Shown: positions 22,506 to 34,097, counted from the stretch's first letter. The stretch is 64,000 bases of DNA from Hemileia vastatrix (GCA_030280995.1 JASXTE010000005.1:682001-746000); one strand, 5' to 3'. Notes: generated from the letters alone by a model not told the origin. Numbers and translations are program-made.

Positions 22506-25405
22506 GGTCAGGTGCATTCAGATGGGATCAATTCTCTCTATGGCAATGAAAAAAATTATTTGATAAGAAACTTCACTAGATGTAGTTTGATATAGCTGAA
22601 TAATCCACCTAGAGTTCATCCAAACCACAGGTACACAAATCTTTATCTTTAAAAAACAATCAATTTAGTACAATTTATCCCTGATGGCTCTCATTTACTT
22701 GAACATCTCTACTCGCCTTTGATATTAGCAATAATACTTGGAGTTTGTTTTTCATATTTGATTGCTTTAACTTAATTTTTTATTCCTCATATTGCTTTTG
22801 GATATTAATTAATAATTTTTAAAATAAATTATTTTAATATTTTTATACATTTTTTTAATAATATTATAAAAGGTGTAACATCACTCAGTATGAATTTGGC
22901 ACATGATTTTTTGCTATACTTATATAATTAATAATATAAGTAAGACAAAAAATTAATCAAACAATATGTATGAGTGAGGCACAAAGATAAAATACCAGTA
23001 GACATGTTTGTAAGAAATACTAGATGAAATGAAGAAAAATTCTACCCCAGCCGCTCTCCATCATAGAAGTGTCCAGCACAAGTTCGGCCAAACTTGTGCT
23101 GGACACTTTTGGTCATGTGCAGTCAGATGGGATCAATTCTCTGTATGGCAACAAAAAATTTTTTTTATCAAATTTCACCAGAAGTAGTTTGGTTTAGCTG
23201 AATCATCCACCTGCTGTTCTGCCCAATATCAGGTGTATAATTTTTTATCTTTAAAGAAAAGGTCACTTATTACAATTAAGCCCTGATGGCTCCCATTTTC
23301 TTTAACACCTCTACTGGCTCTTGATAGCAGGAATTTTACCAGTATTTTTTTCATATTTGAACTCTTTGACTTTCATTTTACTCTTTTATTCCTCTTTTTA
23401 CTTTTAAATTTCTATTTAATTTTTGTAAAACTAATCCTTTCAATATTTATTTATGTCTATTTTAAAAATTATTGAAGGTATAACTTCACATGGTATGCAT
23501 TTGGCACACAAGTTTTTGCTATACTAATAACATTAATAATATAATGGTGATAAAATATTAATCAGATGATAAATATGAAAGATACAGACTGATCAAATAC
23601 CAGTTGACATGTTTATGAGAAATACAAGATGAAGGAACTGAAAAAAATTTCCACCCAAGCTACTCTCCATCATAAAAGTGTCCAGCATAACTTCGGCCGA
23701 ACTTGTGCTGGACACTTTTAGTCATGTGCAGTCAGATGGGATCAATTCTCTATATGGCAACAAAAAAACATTTTTTCATTAAACTTCACTACAAGTAGTT
23801 TTGTTTAGCTGAATCATCCACCTGTTGTTCTTCCCAACTCAGGTGTATAATTTTTTATCTTTAAAAAAAAGGTCACTTATTACAACTTATCCCTGATCTC
23901 TCCCATTTGTTTAAACACTTCTACTGGCTCTTGAGAGCAAGAATTTTACTAGTATTTTGTTTTTCATAATTGATCTCTTTGAGATTAATTTTACCGTTTT
24001 ATCCCTCATATTGCTTTTGTATATCAATTTATTTTTTGTAAAACAAATCATTTTCATATTTTTTTACCTTTATTTAATAATATTATAAAAGGTGTAACAT
24101 CACCCGGTATGCGTTGGGCACATGAGTTTTTGCTATACTTATAATATTAATAACATAATGGTGACAAAAAATCAATCAAATGATATATATGAGTGAGGCA
24201 CAAAGATCATGTACCAATAGACATGTTTATAAGAAATACCAGATTAACTGAAGAAAAATTCTACCCTAGCTACTCTCCGTCATAAATGTGTCCAGCACAA
24301 GTTTGGCCGAACTTGTGCCGGACACTTTTTGTCACATGCAGTCTGGTGTGATCAATTCTCTCTCAATCATTGAACTAGAAGTTGTTTGATATGGCTAAAT
24401 GGTTCTGCTGAAGTTTTTTTAAACCTCAGATTGGCACTTTTTTGTTTTTCAAAAAAGCAATTATAGTCCAAGTTTAGCCTCATTGGTGGACATTTGCCCC
24501 AACATGTCTACTTGCTCTTGATGGCAGTAATTTTATTTTAATTTTATATTTCATATTTGATTCCTTTAATTTTACCTTTTTATCCCTCATATTGCTTTTG
24601 TATATCAATTTATTTTTTGTAAAACAAATCATTTTCATATTTTTTTACCTTTATTTAATAATATTATAAAAGGTGTAACATCACCCAGTATGCGTTGGGC
24701 ACACGAGTTTTTGCTATACTTATAATATTAAAACATAATGGTGACAAAAAATCAATCAAATGATAAATATGAGTGAGGCACAAAGATCAAATACCAGTGG
24801 ACATGTTTATAAGAAATACCAGATGAACTGAAGAAAAATTCCACCCTAGCTAACCTCCATCATAAAAGTGTCCAGCACAAGTTCGGCCAAACTTGTGCTG
24901 GACACTTTTGGTCACATGCAGTCTGATGTGATCAATTCTCTCTACTGCAATGAAAATGAATTTTTCTTCAATAATTGCACTAGAAGTTGTTTGATATGGC
25001 GAAATTGTCATCCTGAAGTTTTGGTAAAGCTCCAGTGGATTTTTTTTTATTTTACAAAAAAGAAATTATAGTCCAAGTTTAGTGCCACTAGTGGGCATTC
25101 ACCCCATCATGTCTACTTGCTCTTGATGGGAGGAATTTCTCTTTAATTTTTTATTTCATATTTGATCCCTTTAATTTTGCCTTTTCATCCCTCATATTGC
25201 TTTTGGATATCAATTTATTTTTTGTAAAACAAATCATTTTCATATTTTTTTACCTTTATTTAATAATATTATAAAAGGTGTAACATCACCTGGTATGCAT
25301 TCGGCACACGAGTTTTTGCTATACTTATAATATTAATAACATAATGGTGACAAAAATCAATCAAATGATAAATATGAGTGAGGCACAAAGGTCAAATACC
25401 AATTA

Positions 25406-26059
25406 ATCAATAGTTCTTTTTAATATTATAAATTTTTTGATTAAATAAAATGGTAATAATGAATTATATTTTTCATCCACAATTCCACTCTAATGATTCC
25501 CATTGCACAAAAAGGGTTCACTTGGTCCTTTCTTTACTGCTTGTGCATATATTTTATTGCCCACAGTACTACAATTTTTTGTAGTGATTATCCCACATCT
25601 GATTCAGAAATATTTTTAAACAATATAAGTTTTTTTTACAAAAGACCTTATCATATCCAATATCCCACAAAAAATACAACCTGTTTTTGTATTAAAGCCC
25701 GTTAATTATTAAGATATTGTTAAAATAATTAGATTAGACCCTGGCACAGCTAGATCCATACCAACTGACCTAAAGTCTTTTCAATATTGAAAACAATTAA
25801 ATAAAATTATGATATCATACTAAATTATGGGCACCAACCATAATTCAGCACTTCTCATTTGCTCTGCTACAAAATGAGTGCATGTAGCATTTTTCTAATG
25901 TTGGACTGTTTTTCTTCCTTCCCTCACACCTTTAGTCCAGAATGAAAATTTAGTATGAGTTTTGGTCAAAATGGTTTGCCAGTGTTATCTGTATGCAATA
26001 TGAATTCATATTGCATATTTCTATTTATGCATAAAATATACTCGTTAAGCATCATTTTT
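25406..26059. other. No gene supported; AT-rich
   Basis: Unique-looking AT-rich sequence between satellite and ATGCAT tract. A 70-codon open frame at 25493-25705 has no recognisable motif and no homologue elsewhere in the window, so I do not call it. Confidence 0.5.
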
Positions 26060-26069
26060 TTGCATTTTT

Positions 26070-26420
26070 CAATCATTATGCATATTTATGCATATTCATA
26101 TGCATATTTATTATACAGATTTATATGCATATTAATATATTTTATTCATATACATATATGCACCTTTTTTTTGCATATTTTTAATGCATTATAAATATGC
26201 ATATTTTTATGCATATTGAATATGCATATTTTTATGCCTATTCAATATGCATATTTTTATGCATATTTTTTATGCATAATCACCATGCATATTTTATGCA
26301 TATTTTTTATGCATATTTATTCTTCATAGTCATTATGCATACACTTTGGATAGGCATTTCACTTCAATTTTTAGCATGCAATAAGTATCCACCATGCAAA
26401 TTCAAATGCATATGCATCTA
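26070..26420. repeat. ATGCATAT-rich simple-sequence tract
   Basis: Dense irregular repetition of TGCATATTT and ATGCATATT, about 25 occurrences of TGCAT in 350 bp. Each ATGCAT is self-complementary. The tract opens short Tyr/Ile/His-rich frames that are artefacts. Confidence 0.8.
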
Positions 26421-26469
26421 TATCATACATGCAACATATATTCAAGTTTAATATTTGAATATTAAGGTA

Positions 26470-26727
26470 TGCTAAGTGATGTTGTTCAACCTTTTGCCAA
26501 ACCTGAGATTAACTGATGTTCAATGTGGTTCTTAAGCTCTGCTCAAGGAGGGATTGTTCTGGATTCAATCTGTGACAGTTTATTTTTTCAATGTTTTTTC
26601 ATCAGATTTAAAAACATCTTTCTGACAGTTTCAGGATGGTTTCCCAACAGTTTCCTGACAAATTCCTGATAGTTTCAAAAAGAGGGAACTGCTAGCAGTT
26701 CACCCCCAGATTTCCCGTGGTGAGTGT
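26470..26727. mobile_element. Possible diverged CACTA-like element, right end only
   Basis: The right end, read inward, is CACCACGGGAAATCTGGGGG, then TGAACTGCTAGCAGTTCCC. This parallels family I (CACTACGCAATATAGGGGG plus ACTTGCTAGCAAGT). The interior has repeated ACAGTTTC-type blocks. I could not find the matching left end, so the left coordinate is a guess. Confidence 0.35.
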
Positions 26728-27130
26728 TGGAAAGGTCCAAGGTCAGAGGCTTGTCTGGGGAGGTGTGTGAACATTGTGGCTAGAGGATGAAAAATGAGGA
26801 AATTCTGGATTTGAGGGAGGATGTGGTGTTTAAAAGATGCATAGGCCTTTGGAATATGTATTTGGGGGTATTTGGTATGTAAGGTTTAGTTAAGGTAATA
26901 GTGCTTAGTATTGGTGTTTTTTTATTATTTAGGTGTTCAGTTGTATTTTTGTAGGCTTAAGTTAAGTTCATTTATTGTGTCTCAGCTTATTGTCCTTTTG
27001 TTTCTCATCATTTTGGTGTGTTTTATGTGTGATTAGCTGTTTTATATGAGTAATTGTGTTATTTTGTGGTTTTGGAGGTTTTTTGGTTGTTTTTGGGCAT
27101 TTGAAGGCCTAGAAATTCTCAGTAGCAGGA
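26728..27130 (+). repeat. Ty3/gypsy LTR fragment
   Basis: Reverse-complement homologue of 29100-29540 in the E4 LTR: AGAGGATGAAAAATGAGG, GCATAGGCCTTTGGAATATG, TGTGTCTCAGCTTATTGTCC and later blocks occur in the same order. No PBS or PPT attached. Confidence 0.65.
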
Positions 27131-27216
27131 AAATGAGGTGGATTAAGCTTTAATGGAGTGGGAGGTACATGCGCTCTTGTTATAAGTCTATAAGGTGGAA
27201 CAATTGAAGTGGAATT

Positions 27217-28290
27217 TCATGTTGGTAATTTATTATCACTAACTACATCAACCTTCCAAGAATTCTCATTGGTAAAGGTTCTGCCAAATAAATTCTTATC
27301 ATTGCTTAATTTATTTAAATTATTATGACAGTCAAATTTAGCTCTAGAACCCTGTCTAATTAGAGATGAGATAGATAATTGAGTTCTGGTTGCATTTGTG
27401 AAGTAGAAAAATATTCCAATCATGACATGGCTTTTAACACCCTTTACCACTATTGTCCCAATTCCTGTAAGATAATTTAAATTAATTTTATTTGTAGAAA
27501 CCATAAGTGGGATAGGATGTCTTAGTGGCATGAGCCATAAGAATAAGGACCAATTACAGCCTATCTTTTCAGTAGCTCCTGTTTCAATTATTGGTTTAGC
27601 TCTTCAGATGGCCAGTTAGTGGTTTCAACTTTCATTGCTCTTGGGAAAGGGGAATGACTAGTGGATTTTTTGGATTCCCTAATTTCCATGAAGTGGGTTT
27701 TGCCTTTTTCATTTGGGTAAACTGGTCTGTAATTTTCTGCTGATGGTTTGATTGAGATTTATCCAAAGGGCAGGAATAGGGTTAGTTGCAGTAAAATGTG
27801 AAATTAGGACTTTCCTGTTGACTTTTCATTATATTGGCTTTGTATGATTTATTGAGGTTGGGGCATTTCAATTTCCAATGTCCTTTTCCACCACAATGAA
27901 AACACCTGGCACCTTTGTAAGTTTTCAAAACAGCATTAAGGGAGACTAATTTAGTAACATCTAGGTAAGGTTCATCATCAATTTACAAAGCCATGGATGA
28001 ACTCATGGCCATAAATGAGCCAGATGTTGGGAATGAACAAGAAGAGATTTTCAGTTTGATCTGTGAGTTACTAGAAATTTTATCTTATTCAGTTGGGAAT
28101 AAATCTTAATCTGAATTCTTCATTCTGTTATCAATTGCTTTCATGACATCACATGAGTATTTTTGTGCAGTATTGAGTGTAAAAGATATCAACAAATTGT
28201 GAAGAGATTCTTGAGTCAGTTTCAATATGTTTGCAAATAACTCATCTATCTTGTTTTGTAGCATAGCCACATGTTCAGCATAAACCATGG
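27217..28290 (-). pseudogene. Ty1/copia gag-protease relic
   Basis: The - strand reads gag-like MVYAEHVAMLQNKIDELFAN (from 28288), then the zinc knuckle CFHCGGKGHWKLKC near 27880-27920 (CX2CX4HX4C, nucleic-acid binding). A protease region follows whose active-site triad reads ETGAT (near 27580) instead of the usual D[ST]GA, so the catalytic Asp is lost. The segment at 27217-27531 (VKGVKSHVMIGIFF, SISSLIRQG, SWKVDVV) matches the protease to pre-integrase region of copia elements. Multiple stops. No RT or integrase adjoins it; it ends against a Ty3 LTR fragment. Confidence 0.75.
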
Positions 28291-28560
28291 TGTTGGGTTA
28301 GAATTTGAGTAACATTAAATCCTTTATGGTACTTAATTAGGAGCTGATATATTTTAGATTGAACTGTTTTCAAATAAAATTTTAAGCCAAGAAAGCCAGT
28401 GTAGGAAGACTCTTACAGTTGCCTTGCTGTAATAAGAATCCAAAGGAGTTAGATAAACAGAAGAAAAACCTGTCACTTAAAGTAAAAAAAGATCTCACAA
28501 TTAACTAAGCTTTAACCTCTACTTGTTATAAAATGACCAATAAACTGTTTGCTTTAACAG
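28291..28560. other. Copia leader remnant or spacer
   Basis: 270 bp between the gag start on the - strand and the Ty3 LTR end at 28561. No LTR ends or PBS recognised. Confidence 0.4.
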
Positions 28561-29424
28561 TGTAGACAATCCTATAGTGCTAGCTTTATGCCTTGACCAA
28601 TGGAGGTGGAGAAAAACCAGAGAGAAAATCCCCTGTCCCTTTAGAAATATAAAGTGTGATCTACCTGCTAAATTAATTTGAGTCTTAATTGCTAAAACCC
28701 TTTTCCAACACACTTGAATTCCTGATCAGTCAAGGAAGTAGTCCCAGACAGACTACCACAACAAAGAACTGAAATGTAGACCAATGTCCACACCATAGAA
28801 AGCAAGATACTTGATGTAGGTGGCAAATCTGCACCAGATACAGCAAGATACTTGATATATCTTACAAGACTATACCTGAAAAACATTGAAAAGAGCTGAG
28901 GTCAAGTAAGAACTAAAATTTTTACAACCCACCCAAATGATGCCACAAAGCACACAAAAACAGTGAAGCAGAGAGATTCCAGATATACCAGATGGTTGAT
29001 GATAAACTAAAATCCCTTTCTAAACTTTTTTAACCTCTCACACACAGACCACCCTGGCCATTTTCCAGCCAAATCCAGCTTTCCCATCTTCCTACATGCA
29101 TAAAAGTGCCTTTAGGCTCATTCACATGCACAGTCAGGCGGCTGCTTTTGAGCACTTAAAATTCCCAAAAAAACAATAAACACTTTAAAAAAACAAACAA
29201 CAGTAACTACACTTAAAAATAAGCTAATCATGCACAAAAAATAGCAATATGAAGAGAAAACAAAGGGCATTAATCTGAGACACAATAAGTGACCCTAGCT
29301 TAAGCCTTAAAAAACACAACCAATTATCTAAAATCTAAAAAAATACCAATGACAACACCATAACCCCAAATATACTCTACATACCAAATACCCCCAAATA
29401 CACACTCCAAAGGCCTACCCAGAT

Positions 29425-29936
29425 TTGGACAACCACATCCTCTCTCCAATGAAAAATCTCCCCAATATTCATCCACTAACAACCATGTTCAAACACCTCT
29501 CCAGACCTGCCTCTAACCTAAGCCCCTGCCACTACTGCATTGACAACAACCTCATCTGTGCAATGACTAGACCTTTTTACCTCTACAGAACTTCTTTTTA
29601 TGCCTGCCTCTCCAGAAAGAAACAATTACACAAACCTGGCCCATTATCCTCCTCTTCAGCTTCTTCCTCCATAAGACATTGACAATGATAACAATGTAGG
29701 GACAATTGAAACACCACCCCCAAATCCAATACCTCTTATCAAAAACTTACTCCATCATCACACCCAACAACAGAATCAACTCCTCCTTTCTTACTTCCAA
29801 TAAATTCCTGCCAAGGACCAACAAGACATTAATAAGAAAAATAGACTCATCCAACAATTCAATGCCAATTCAGAGCATTTTTCTACCTCTCTTGACTCTC
29901 TTCTGTAATTCCAATTGGTTCTTGAGTTTTATTTAA
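29425..29936 (+). pseudogene. Antisense LTR ORF2, second copy
   Basis: Homologue of 15363-15960, antisense to the surrounding LTR. The first frame (29425-29682) reads LSPCHYCIDNNLICAMTRPF with an intact CX2CX6C, then YACLSRKKQLHKPGPLSSSS. After stops at 29680-29700 the next frame carries HPQIQYLLSKTYSIITPNNR, the counterpart of the Gln-rich tail. The basic KKQ block after the second Cys region resembles the second half of Zn2Cys6 clusters, but expected cysteines are missing. It would be a small nuclear-type DNA-binding protein if ever functional; that is inference. Confidence 0.55.
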
Positions 29937-29989
29937 AAAATAAAACTTGAAAATACCCTCTGTAGGATGTATCTACCAAACAACCCTCA

Positions 29990-30070
29990 GTTTATAGTCT
30001 TGGGGGACTATCCACAATTTATATTCTCGGGGGACTTAAGAAATAACCCTTAGTTTATAGTCTTGGGGGA
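29990..30070 (-). promoter_or_regulatory. Three inverted AGTCC...GACTATAAACT boxes
   Basis: AGTTTATAGTCTTGGGGGAC, its diverged form ATTTATATTCTCGGGGGAC, and a third copy about 30 bp apart. They are the reverse complement of the 15208-15292 cluster, as expected for the inverted LTR. Confidence 0.45.
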
Positions 30071-30267
30071 CTTGAAACCTAAATAAAAGACTTCAAGACA
30101 GAGATCAACCCCATTAAGACACAGAAAAAAAACTAACATTCTGGGGCAATGGTGCATAGAGCTTCCATACCATAAACTACCTCCAAACTTGCCTTTGCTA
30201 AAATTCATAGGCTTCCACTGTGGATACCCTCTTCCAATCTTCAAAATTTTCAGCCTTGATATCCACA

Positions 30268-31690
30268 CGACTGAGTAAAAAGTACTTAAAATTTATTTTA
30301 AATACATGGATTATACATGGGAAAAATAAAGTAAAGTACACAAGTTGTATACATTAGTAAAAATTATGATAAAATGCAATATACGCCATTATAACACCTT
30401 ATATACATGCATATATCCACATTTTATAAGTCTTATGTACTTGATATTTAGATTTAATATGTTAGGGTAATCTTAGGAGCCTTAAATATAAGTCTACATA
30501 ATTTTTAAGTAGACTTAAAGCAGTTGTTTTCATTGTTTTATGTAAAAATCAATAAATGCGCTTTAAATCACTGAAAAGTTGATTATATGCACTATAAATT
30601 TAATAATATTAGAAATTTGCTTTGACAGATCATTTTGTCTTAATTAGGGCTATTAATTTGGCTACTCAAATGCATAAAAAGACTTTTCAAATTTGGTATT
30701 TTTTATACTAGAAATGGCTTCTGGGTACTGGCCACATACTGCCTGCATTTTTCCTGTGTGAATAGCTTCATTTTTAGCAAAGTTAGCTTTTTCACACTAT
30801 AATTACCCCAAATTCTATTCCCACTGTGGGGAAACATGCTTAAATAGGCAACAGGTGCTTATTTAGTTTCCTAATTTAATTATAGGTGCATTGACCTTAT
30901 TATATGCACTAATTTCATTGATAACCTCAAGCTTGGAGCTTCAATTCACTACCACACATAAATTTCTCTAAATTAGTCAAGGACTTATCCGTGAAAGCAC
31001 CTTCCAAGGATGGCATGTAGTTACCCTGCATTTCATGTCCTTTTTTGGGTTTTAAGTGGTTTCTCAGTCAATTTTGGTTATTTTTGAATGGGGATTTCAT
31101 GTAGTCTGATGTCATGATTAGCCCTATAATTTCTGCTTTCAATCCCCCTCAATATTGAGTAATAATTATTCTTAACTATCCCTTTTTAGTCTTTTTATTT
31201 TAATGTATTACACACACACTCTCTCTTTTTTGCTTATTCTTTATTTTTGATGGATTATCCCTATTACTACAGAATTTTGGTGGTTGATATAATTCTAATT
31301 ATTTTACTGGCCACTCTTTATTTTGTTGGACAGTTCTATTAGGTGGAATGAGGCTTCATTAACTGTGTATAGAGCTGGTAAATCAAGGGGTTCATAGGGG
31401 AGGTATTGAGTATAAAAGGAGGGGGTTTTTTGGTCTTGTTTTCTACATTCTTTATCATTACAATCAAACATATAACCATTACAATTTCAATACATATCAA
31501 TAGTACTTATAAAAGTCTTTAAATAGTATCTGAATTTTTAAATCTATTTTCCCACCAACTATAAGATTTTAAGCCATATATAATTAGTGAGATTTAAATT
31601 ACTGAGACCCTTATATTGAGTTAAATTTAAATACTTGCTGGCTTTTTACTACAGTATTCATATAGGAGCATCAAAATATTCTAGAAAACT
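30268..31690. repeat. LTR-like insertion with TATA-containing core (family X)
   Basis: Interrupts the LTR of E4 between the box clusters at 30000 and 31770. It shares its start (GACTGAGTA...CTTAAAAT) and a core (GAGTATAAAAGGAGGG at 31408, TTTATCATTACAAT, CTATTTTCCCACCA) with 62790-64000. TATAAAAGG at 31411 followed by a polyadenylation-like AT-rich tail fits an LTR promoter. No ORF of note. Exact ends and target duplication are not resolved. Confidence 0.45.
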
Positions 31691-31759
31691 GAGCATTCAA
31701 GCTAGTTCAGGTCTCTGTTCATGATCTCAGTCTGAGAAAAATAAACACCAAAAAAAACA

Positions 31760-31895
31760 CCCATTCCTCAGTTCATAGTCTTGGGGGACTAAAAAATTCC
31801 TCATTTTATAGTCTTTGGGACTGTAGACACATTTTTCAGTTTAAAGTCTTGATGGCCTGCATAACCAATTTTCAGTTTAAATTCTTGATGCAATG
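31760..31895 (-). promoter_or_regulatory. Four inverted AGTCC...GACTTTAAACT boxes
   Basis: AGTTCATAGTCTTGGGGGAC, a TTTATAGTCTTTGGGAC variant, AGTTTAAAGTCTTGATGG and a decayed fourth copy. This is the inverted equivalent of 14914-15000. Confidence 0.45.
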
Positions 31896-32059
31896 ATGCA
31901 TACACACCCCTATTCAACTTGTTGAACTTCAACATCCACTTCATCTTCAGCCTGACACTGAAAAATAAATTTTCTTTTATCTATCTCTTTTTTCTTCCTG
32001 TTCCACCACAGGTCATGGACAACCTTGGATCCCTTGCTTTTGACTAATAAACTCTTCCT

Positions 32060-33550
32060 TGATTCACTGCTCCCAAGGACTATTCTTGCAAAAATGTATC
32101 CACATGTGCAGACCTTACACTTTCACTCTATCAACTTGAGAAGCCAAACTATACAACAGGGATTGTGACTCTTGTAACTCCAAAAAGAAAAGATGTAATT
32201 GAGATGCTAACTACCCTATACCTCCACCTTCACCTTCTCAAAAACAAATTTTCAGACCCCCTATTAGATCCCCAGATCTAGGTTCAGCCACTTCTCTTTA
32301 TCTTCAGCTCCTTCCAGAAGATCCAGGCAATCAGTCCTCAGAACTCTTTCCCCAAATCCAGCTTTATCTTCCCGAAATTCTCCTTTTATCTCTTAAGTTT
32401 CAGCTCCAAATGCTTAAAAATCAGCTTCTGGACTTCTAGACTGCTTCCAGGAGCCTTCCTGCCCTGCTAGGAAGAGAAAATTAGGCTCAAAACTTTCAAA
32501 AGCGACCAGAAAAGAATAAAATCATTCAAAAAAACAACAAAACATCTACCCAACGACCTCCTAGTGTTTGCAGAGCAACGCAGACAAAAATTTTAAGGTC
32601 TAATAACGCCGAAAATTCCCAAACTTCTAGAAGACCTACTAGAGCTCCCAAAACTGCTCCAACTCCAAAATCACCTTCTCCATCCAGAAGAAGAAACAAC
32701 ACCTCTCCTCTACCTTACAACTACTCTTCTGACAGTTCATTTTCTTCAAGGAATTCCTCCAGAAGACAAAAGTCAGTCCATAGATCACTTTCCCCTGCCC
32801 CATTATACAGCAGCATTGGTTCTCCAGCACCAAAAACCAATCCAACTGAGCAGGATATCAATAACAATATCAACAAAAACAACAACTCTCCTTCTCCAGA
32901 TAGGCCCCAGGAACAGTTCCATCCCAGTTCACCTTCTTAGTACTCAATGGAATAAAATCAAGAAACCCCATATTTATCTATGGCTGATCCTCCAAACACA
33001 CATCTTTCTATTTCTTCAGAAGTCCAAATTGCTACAGCTTACAATTTCGAATAAATTCCAATCTGTAAGAGCCATATTATTTCATCCAATTTCATCAACA
33101 AAAAACAACTTCTGAGTGAAATTACTCTTGTTTAGATGGTATCCCTCCTCCTGAAACTACTATTGAAGTTCTCCAACCTCTTGAAACATATTTAAACCTG
33201 GATTATAAAGATATGAAATAAAACGTAAGCATCATTTGTTTCAAAAATTCTAATGGCTTTTTCTCTTCATGGACCATTGAATAAGTTTGAAAAGACCCTA
33301 AGAAAGCAACTTCTGGATGACCACTGGAAGATGTCAAGAATAATCAAGCACACCTTCTAACATTCTATTCTTGAATCTTCTGCTTCCTCCCATAAACTAC
33401 CTTCCAACCCTGTTCCAGACCAATACAACCCATACCGTCTTTCCAGAAGAATGCTCTTTAAAAAACACAGTTCATCCTCCAGCCCCAACAGAAAACAAAA
33501 ATGTCAACACAATCCAAACCAGCCACCAGAAGCTTCTTCTTCCATAAATT
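32060..33550 (+). pseudogene. Antisense LTR ORF1, second copy
   Basis: Homologue of 13405-14800. It begins with KCIHMCRPYTFTL (about 32090), then AKLYNRDCDSCNSKKKRCN, conserving CX2CX6C, followed by NYPIPPPSPS. A long Ser/Arg/Pro-rich segment (SPSPSRRRNN, SFSSRNSSRRQKS, near 32680-32790) follows, then the C-terminal block LDGIPPPETTIEVLQPLETY near 33140-33190. Stops at several points and a frameshift near 33220 break it. Two Cys (CIHMC) lie upstream of the CX2CX6C triplet, giving a bipartite Cys pattern. Opposite in orientation to E4, in the same relative place as in the E3 block. Confidence 0.6.
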
Positions 33551-34097
33551 AAATAATTAAAACATAATATAAATTAAATTAATAAATAAAGAAAAACAAA
33601 TAATAATTAGCTATTCCCTTTTTTTTTGTTTTTTTTTCATTTTTTTTACTAATTACTCCCTATAACTACTAACATACTAAAAAAACTTGAAAAGAATTAA
33701 AATGCCCAAAATAAAAATGAGAGCTGAGAAAATAAAATGATATGAATAATAATAAAATAAAATATATAATAATCACAATAGGTATCCCCCAGAAAATTGA
33801 TAAGCTGATCCCATGATTCCTTACCCACTTCCAAGTGCACCTTGATGTGGATATGCCTTTGAAAAATTTCAAAAAATTTGAATAATTTTGAACAGAAATA
33901 AAATATAAATAATACTAAAAATGAAAAATAAATAAAGAATCTGATAAATAATAATGAAAAAAGAAAAATAGCATTGCCCGTCCAATTGATGTGCTGTTCC
34001 CCACCAATGCTTTCCCACATCCAGGTAAAACTGATGTGGTAAACCCAATTATTTTTTTATTTATTTTATAAATTAAAAATCACTAACTAAATAAAAG

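Larger units (their letters stand above)
17441..25405. repeat. Satellite array, about 609-bp unit, 12 palindromes
   Basis: Tandem head-to-tail units, each with the same landmarks: TATTGCTTTTGGATATCAAT, AATAATATTATAAAAGGTGT, a GGTGACAAAAAAT block, CCCTAGCTACTCTCCATCAT, a 46-nt palindrome and CAGTCAGATGGGATCAATTC. Palindromes begin near 17932, 18538, 19144, 20019, 20628, 21234, 21848, 22460, 23066, 23674, 24284 and 24863. Spacings are 579-614 bp, except one of about 875 bp that contains a 261-bp transposon (19479-19739). Units at the right end are nearly identical to one another; those at the left are more diverged. No conserved ORF runs across units. Confidence 0.95.

Noticed and set aside
17932..24909. 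Regularly spaced identical palindromes as a CRISPR array
   Set aside because: Spacing is about 609 bp and the spacers are homologous to one another; the genome is eukaryotic. It is a satellite.
25493..25705. 70-codon frame starting at 25493
   Set aside because: No domain, no splice context and no homologous copy in the window; random length for AT-rich DNA.
26197..26451. 84-codon Tyr/His/Ile frame
   Set aside because: Artefact of the ATGCAT repeats.
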